NCBI GenBank assembly: GCA_014621425.1
Contig: JAANBB010000046.1
Span: forward strand, 104,295-168,294
DNA from: Cylindrodendrum hubeiense
Taxonomy: Eukaryota > Ascomycota > Sordariomycetes > Hypocreales > Nectriaceae
DNA length: 64,000 nucleotides
Reading direction: 5' to 3'
Shown: in pieces, positions 59,501 through 64,000 of the stretch
Layout of the letters: the number at the start of each line of letters is the position of its first letter
How positions within the stretch are numbered: the stretch's first letter is position 1
Notes under the pieces: generated by a model
What the model was told of the DNA's origin: nothing
The model's input: only the letters and a program-made list of their open reading frames with translations
The model's database searches: none
Position numbers and translations under genes: made by a program

Positions 59501-62500
59501 GGTTGTGACAACCACGTCCCAATGCCCAATGTCGATCTTAATCCCGTACCTCCTAGTCTCGACCCAAGTGGAGAACTTCCGACTTGCGGGTTACCAATCG
59601 CCACTACACACCAGCGCTAAGAGCCTACAAACTCTCAGCACTCACCAAGCCCAACTGAGCGTCACCGAAACATGCCGATGAGCCGATAAGCCCAAGGTGC
59701 CCAAAGTAGGGAGCCCTTGATCGCTGAACCCCCTCGAAGGGTCCAGCAAACTCCCCTTTCAGCGCATGTGAGGCATAAAAGTTTGACATGATTTTAATCC
59801 GGGGTCGTCAACATCGTTAATGCGCTCAAAGGTGCATCCAAGGCGTTTCCATATTCAGTCTCGACATTTTTGAAGGCCATGGATAATTTAACGACATGTT
59901 GTTGGACCTGCAGCGAGGGGAAATGACTGCCAATGTCAACATCATCGAGTGAATTCCTAGAGCACCCCCACGGGTGATATTGGCTGTGTCCGTGGCCTCA
60001 CAATTTCTATATGGGTCATAGCCAAACTTTGAAGAGAGCATCTGAAGATTCACCCGTGATGTGGTCGATTGTCAAGCACAGGCCTCAGTGTGTAAATGCC
60101 ATACTGCTTTCGGTAAAGGTGATGCATTTAGCTCGATTGGAAGGGCGATTGGGGTCGGCCACTTTTCCCAAGCACTGACCCAAAAATCAACGCGCTTGTC
60201 TCGTCGGGCCGCATATTTGGATCGAACCGCAGTGTCGGTAAAGGTTCAACCGGGAGGGAGGGGAAGTGAGACTTGCTCGACCAGCTTACGAGTGAGAGCA
60301 CTACCTGGATTCCAGCCTTAGTCAAGAGGACGATGTGGTGTGGGCATAACGCATCACGTCGCTGTCGTGAGCCAATTCTTGGTTGTGTTGCGAGTGTTTC
60401 GCTCGCTCTTCCCGGGGCTAGGGTAATTCGCAATGTGACGATATAACACCACTGGTGAAGCTGCTACGAAGCAGGGGCCTTCGGATGTCGCCTGTAGCCT
60501 CATAGGGCTGTTTCCACCTCCGTGCATATTCTAGACCCTCGGTTCCATGCCCCTTACGCATGCGTCGGCGACTACAAGGGGAAACTCGACCATAGAGGAC
60601 CATTCATGTAGCCTGACGCAGCCTGACGCCGCCCGGCCAAGCTGAGGCGAACAGTGACCATTTTTGGCTAGTTTTGTTCCCCATTCTAACCAGTTGCTCT
60701 GTCTACCCATGCTTCAGCTTGTCTGGATCACTGCGCCTTTCCATTTGCGACTCTCACCTGCTGGCTTTACGGTGTCCACAGGCGCAATTCAACGGGCTCG
60801 ATTTATGTGGCTGCATGCATGGCTCTCTAAGACTGGGGACCAGTGAGCGAAGCAGCCATGCTGTTGGCGGGCTCCAGCCCCTTCTAAACGTCTTGCACTG
60901 CATGACCAGGTCCATGATTTTACGAAACGGGGTCGGCGGTAGAGTTTCAATAGCTCCAACAGCTCTGCAACGGGGCTGGCAAGCCTGAGATAAGTTCTCA
61001 ACGGTGACACAAGGTCTGGTAGCTGCAGCAAGCGCCAGGCCATCTTAAGCTGCTAAGCCTTGTAATTGACCAATTGGGACCGATCAATGCGCTATTCTAG
61101 CATGGCGAATCGGCTCCCACCAATTTTCCAGCAAGTTACAGAGGGGGTTTGCTGATGTAGTAGATCACCCGGTCGAAATGGTTCCTCCCCTAGGGCACTC
61201 CGCATTTTAGCTTACATTTATAGTTGAAACCGCAAGAGAGAACCCAGACGCCTCCTCTGCGCAGCTTCCCCCGTAAAGGAAACTACCGTTGTCTTTTTTC
61301 AGCTGATGCGCTCGATGCATGGTGACGGTTGGCGGTTTTCCGGGGTGCGTGTGGTTGCTTGGGAATGATTAATGCATATGCCGTTGACGGCAGGTTGACT
61401 GCGAGATGTGCAACGCTTGCAGCGCTGAGCCTTCGTCCCCTGATGCACCTGGCCACCAGAGAAGGGGCCAGGGTAAGCCAAGACCTGTCAGACTGTGCAA
61501 TCTCTGCGCAGTGTCATGGATATAGTCTACGTCGTACAAGAGGCACTCGTGACGCAACGACGACGGATATGACCTCACGATGCCATCACATTGGTTCAGC
61601 TGGCCACACCTCGCCTTGGTTTCCACGTCATTCGGCGCGGGTGAGGCGTGCACCATGCCCCTGAGCGTCTTGTAATCTAACTTGCTGCCTCTCAGGCACC
61701 GGTGGTCACCATTACCGGCGGCACAGTGTTGGGGAGCTGACGGCTGGAGCCCGATACGTAGCTGGAATGCACAATGTCCGTTTACGAACATCAGGTATGA
61801 AGTGGTATCCCAGGACGGATTAGCCCCTGCACACCCGTGTCATCCAGCGCGCGGAGTTATCAGTCCTCTATCCCATTTGCGGCTAGCGGGCTTGAGTCGT
61901 CCGGGACCACATTGCGGGGAGAAGCGCCAGGATACCGAGCAGGTGGGCCTGGGCTTGGCCTTCAACGACTCTGGCGAACCTCGGGCGGTCGGCTAGTTGC
62001 CAGATCTCGCTAGGAACAGGCTGAGCAAGCCTTGGAGGTGAGACAACGCGGGGTGCGAGGCTGCAAGCGCCTGGTAGAGTGATGGGTGACGGGGGACGGC
62101 TGTCTGGACCTAGCACGCAGGGGGGATAGCCGGAGAAGAGGACCACCAGGAGCAGGGCGGAGTATTCCGAAGCAAGTGGAATACATACTCAAAAAAGGTA
62201 TAGAGTAACTGTATATGACAGTATCACTGAAATAGGCACATTTAGACTAAGTCACCCCCATAGAGGCTCGACTGAGCCTGGCGCTGAACACAAGGTCACG
62301 CAGCCTATGTTCGACAACCCACATCACACGCATTCAGGGACCGCCGGAAATGCAAATTCCACAGTACAGCCCAGATGGTTGCACAGCACCTCGCTGGATT
62401 CTTGGTCCGTCGGCTCTGCTTCAGGTGCAGCTAGCGCTGACCCCGTCACTATCGTACGTTGGCAAGCCCGCCGCTCTGTGGCTTGCCTCTAACACACGGC

Positions 62501-63181
62501 ATTTGCCATGCGCTGCTGGCCTCGTTCAGCTGGCGGCGGACGACCCGAGTGGCGCGCCGTTTGGTATATTGACGCCGTAAGGCCTCTGAATACGTTAGGT
62601 CGTTGAACTATTGCCTGCTAATAAGTCTAGAATCGGCAACTGAAGCAGAGAACTCGATCCCATGAGGTTGTTAGTTCTTTCTGATAGTCATGGTTGTGTT
62701 CACGCGGAGGCGCTTTACTGATATCTCTTCACATCCCATGCAGACCTTAGCCAGACGCCACTTGTCGCTATCGAATCATCTTGTGGTGCATCCTTGACCG
62801 GAGGGAGATATCAATGGTGACCTCATCAGTTGTGGCGATAGGTTAGTCGCGTGCCACCTGGTCTAGATTGCCGCGAGGCATCGCGTTGAAAGTCTCTGCG
62901 CAATGGGCGGCGATCTAGGCTAGCATCGAGACCGATGCGCTGTTTTGTGAATAGATTCTTCGCCGGAGACACCGTGGTTGGGCAGCACCGTACAAATCCG
63001 TTTCCCATGTCCTAAATATTGTATATATTCCTCACCTTCTGCTCCCTCTCTCCCATAATCCTGGCCTCTCTACGCACCACCAACGGGATCTCACCACGCA
63101 CACAAGTGGCATTCTCGATTGCATTGGGACAATTCCCAACTTCAACCTTCCTGCGTCTGAAGGAATCCTCGACTTGTCATC
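56571..63181. other. 6.6 kb region without recognisable genes
   Basis: Both strands show only short, mutually overlapping frames (up to ~140 codons) with no family motif, no convincing intron-linked exons and no tRNA. A coding-like minus-strand frame covers about 57925-58040 (reads EQTKPSANELEYSEPTG), but it ends quickly and may be a relic. A TATA-like GTATATATTC at 63021-63030 belongs to the next gene. Composition is not strongly AT-rich, so RIP-erased repeats are not obvious. Confidence 0.5.
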
Positions 63182-64000
63182 ATGCGGTTCAGCTACCTGG
63201 CCCTCAACGTCCTTCTCGGACTGGGCTCGGTCGCCGCCGCCCCTAGCCCCCATGTCAACGAAGAAGGTGTTGAGGCAAGGGACAAGGCGCCGCGCGGCTT
63301 TGGCCGTGTTTTCGGCCGTACCAATCCCACCGACCCGCCCTGCCCATCCCCGGGGAAGATAGTCCGGGGTGAGTGCGTCTGTCCGGATGGCGGAAGCTAC
63401 ACCGGCGGCAAGTGCGTCTGCCCTAACAACCAAGAATACGTGGGCGACGACTGCAAAGCCAAGTGTGTCTTGCCTCTTGTACGCGATGGCAATGATTGCA
63501 AGTGTCCTACCGCGACTCATGACAAGATTGGCAACAGCTGCTTGCCCAAGTGCGTTGCACCTCTTGTCCGCGATGGCTCTACCTGCACGTGTCCGTCATC
63601 AACCCACGACAAGATAGGTGATAAGTGCCTGCCTAAGTGTGTTTCGCCTCTTGTTCGGGACGGCGAGGACTGCAAGTGTCCTCCCTCAACCCACGACAAG
63701 GTTGGCGATAAATGCTTGCCTAAGTGTACATCACCTCTTGTACGCGAAGGCGAGAACTGCAAATGTCCCACTGCAACTCATGACAAGATCGGCGAAAAAT
63801 GCCTCCCTAAATGCGACCTCCCTCTTGTCCGGGACGGCGAGAATTGCAAGTGTCCGCCATCAACCCACGACAAGATAGGTGATAAGTGCCTGCCTAAGTG
63901 TGTTTCGCCTCTCGTTCGGGACGGTGAGGATTGCAAATGTCCTCCATCAACCCACGACAAGGTTGGCGATAAATGCCTGCCCAAGTGTGTTTCGCCTCTC
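63182..64000 (+). CDS. Secreted Cys-rich tandem-repeat protein, 3' end beyond window
   Basis: Open from the ATG at 63182 to the right edge (273 codons seen, no stop). A signal peptide of ~20 residues ends SVAAA. A short region with FGRVFGRTNP precedes a Cys-rich head (CPSPGKIVRGECVCPDGG), then tandem units of 29 residues begin at Lys94 (63461). The unit pattern is KC..PLVRDG..CKCP..THDKIG.KCLP, with four Cys per unit. No known domain was recognised; the Cys spacing is faintly like trypsin-inhibitor-like or EGF-type modules. Likely an extracellular or wall-attached protein, perhaps adhesive. Repeat number may vary between strains. Confidence 0.85.
   Translation, partial: MRFSYLALNVLLGLGSVAAAPSPHVNEEGVEARDKAPRGFGRVFGRTNPTDPPCPSPGKIVRGECVCPDGGSYTGGKCVCPNNQEYVGDDCKAKCVLPLVRDGNDCKCPTATHDKIGNSCLPKCVAPLVRDGSTCTCPSSTHDKIGDKCLPKCVSPLVRDGEDCKCPPSTHDKVGDKCLPKCTSPLVREGENCKCPTATHDKIGEKCLPKCDLPLVRDGENCKCPPSTHDKIGDKCLPKCVSPLVRDGEDCKCPPSTHDKVGDKCLPKCVSPL
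63461..64000 (+). repeat. 87-bp in-frame tandem repeats with 261-bp higher order
   Basis: Units start at 63461, 63548, 63635, 63722, 63809, 63896 and 63983 (partial at the edge), exactly 87 bp apart. Units 1 and 4, 2 and 5, and 3 and 6 are most alike (for example the TATHDKIG variant in 1 and 4, and near-identical DNA in 3 and 6), which points to amplification of a three-unit block. Confidence 0.9.

Noticed and set aside
63461..64000. CRISPR-like array
   Set aside because: The repeats are contiguous, in frame, without spacers, and code for a Cys-rich protein in a eukaryote.

Overview
The window is nuclear DNA of a filamentous ascomycete (Pezizomycotina; the gene content suggests Sordariomycetes, perhaps Hypocreales, but the species cannot be named from sequence alone). 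The reasons are single genes on both strands with long spacers, mostly 50-126 bp GT-AG introns that restore frame exactly, two Zn2Cys6 regulators, fungal families (Clr5-ankyrin, DUF1996, fungal rhodopsin-domain, PDR ABC, asco-laccase with a C-terminal DSGV) and no operons. I rebuilt 21 protein-coding genes by joining exons; the first and last run off the window. No rRNA, tRNA, CRISPR array or intact transposon was recognised.

Layout. 0-1.7 kb: 5' part of a Clr5-ankyrin gene (-). 3.3-17 kb: a transport/detoxification block with a PDR-type ABC transporter (-), a divergent Zn2Cys6 regulator (+), a 14-TM drug MFS (+) and an UNC93-like MFS (-). The 2.3 kb between the ABC gene and the regulator is filled with a degenerate repeat that keeps bringing back a GC-rich TGACTCA site; the last copy is a perfect 19-bp palindrome. 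19.8-26.2 kb: a sugar-porter MFS (-) diverges from an intronless beta-glucuronidase of bacterial type (+), with three 22-bp CGG-N5-CCG repeats in the shared promoter, followed by an Ayr1-like SDR (+) with its own promoter motif array. 26.4-34.5 kb: F-box protein, secreted DUF1996 protein, a small PLDc_N membrane protein and a rhodopsin-domain 7-TM protein. 37-46.3 kb: secreted FAD-linked oxidase, Zn2Cys6 regulator, DHA1 MFS and a DUF6454-like protein, resembling a small metabolite or detoxification cluster. 46.8-52.9 kb: four secreted proteins (two group XIV phospholipases A2, one with its catalytic dyad replaced; a small orphan protein; a laccase). 54.5-56.6 kb: an 80-residue conserved-looking protein and a double-GNAT acetyltransferase. 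56.6-63.2 kb is without recognisable genes. At 63.2 kb a secreted Cys-rich protein with 29-residue tandem repeats runs off the right edge.

Four themes stand out: glucuronide use (transporter plus hydrolase), efflux under a repeat-rich control region, an oxidase/regulator/transporter cluster, and a secretome stretch containing an active/inactive phospholipase pair. Exon joins are inferred from splice consensus and reading phase; functions are inferred from family motifs.
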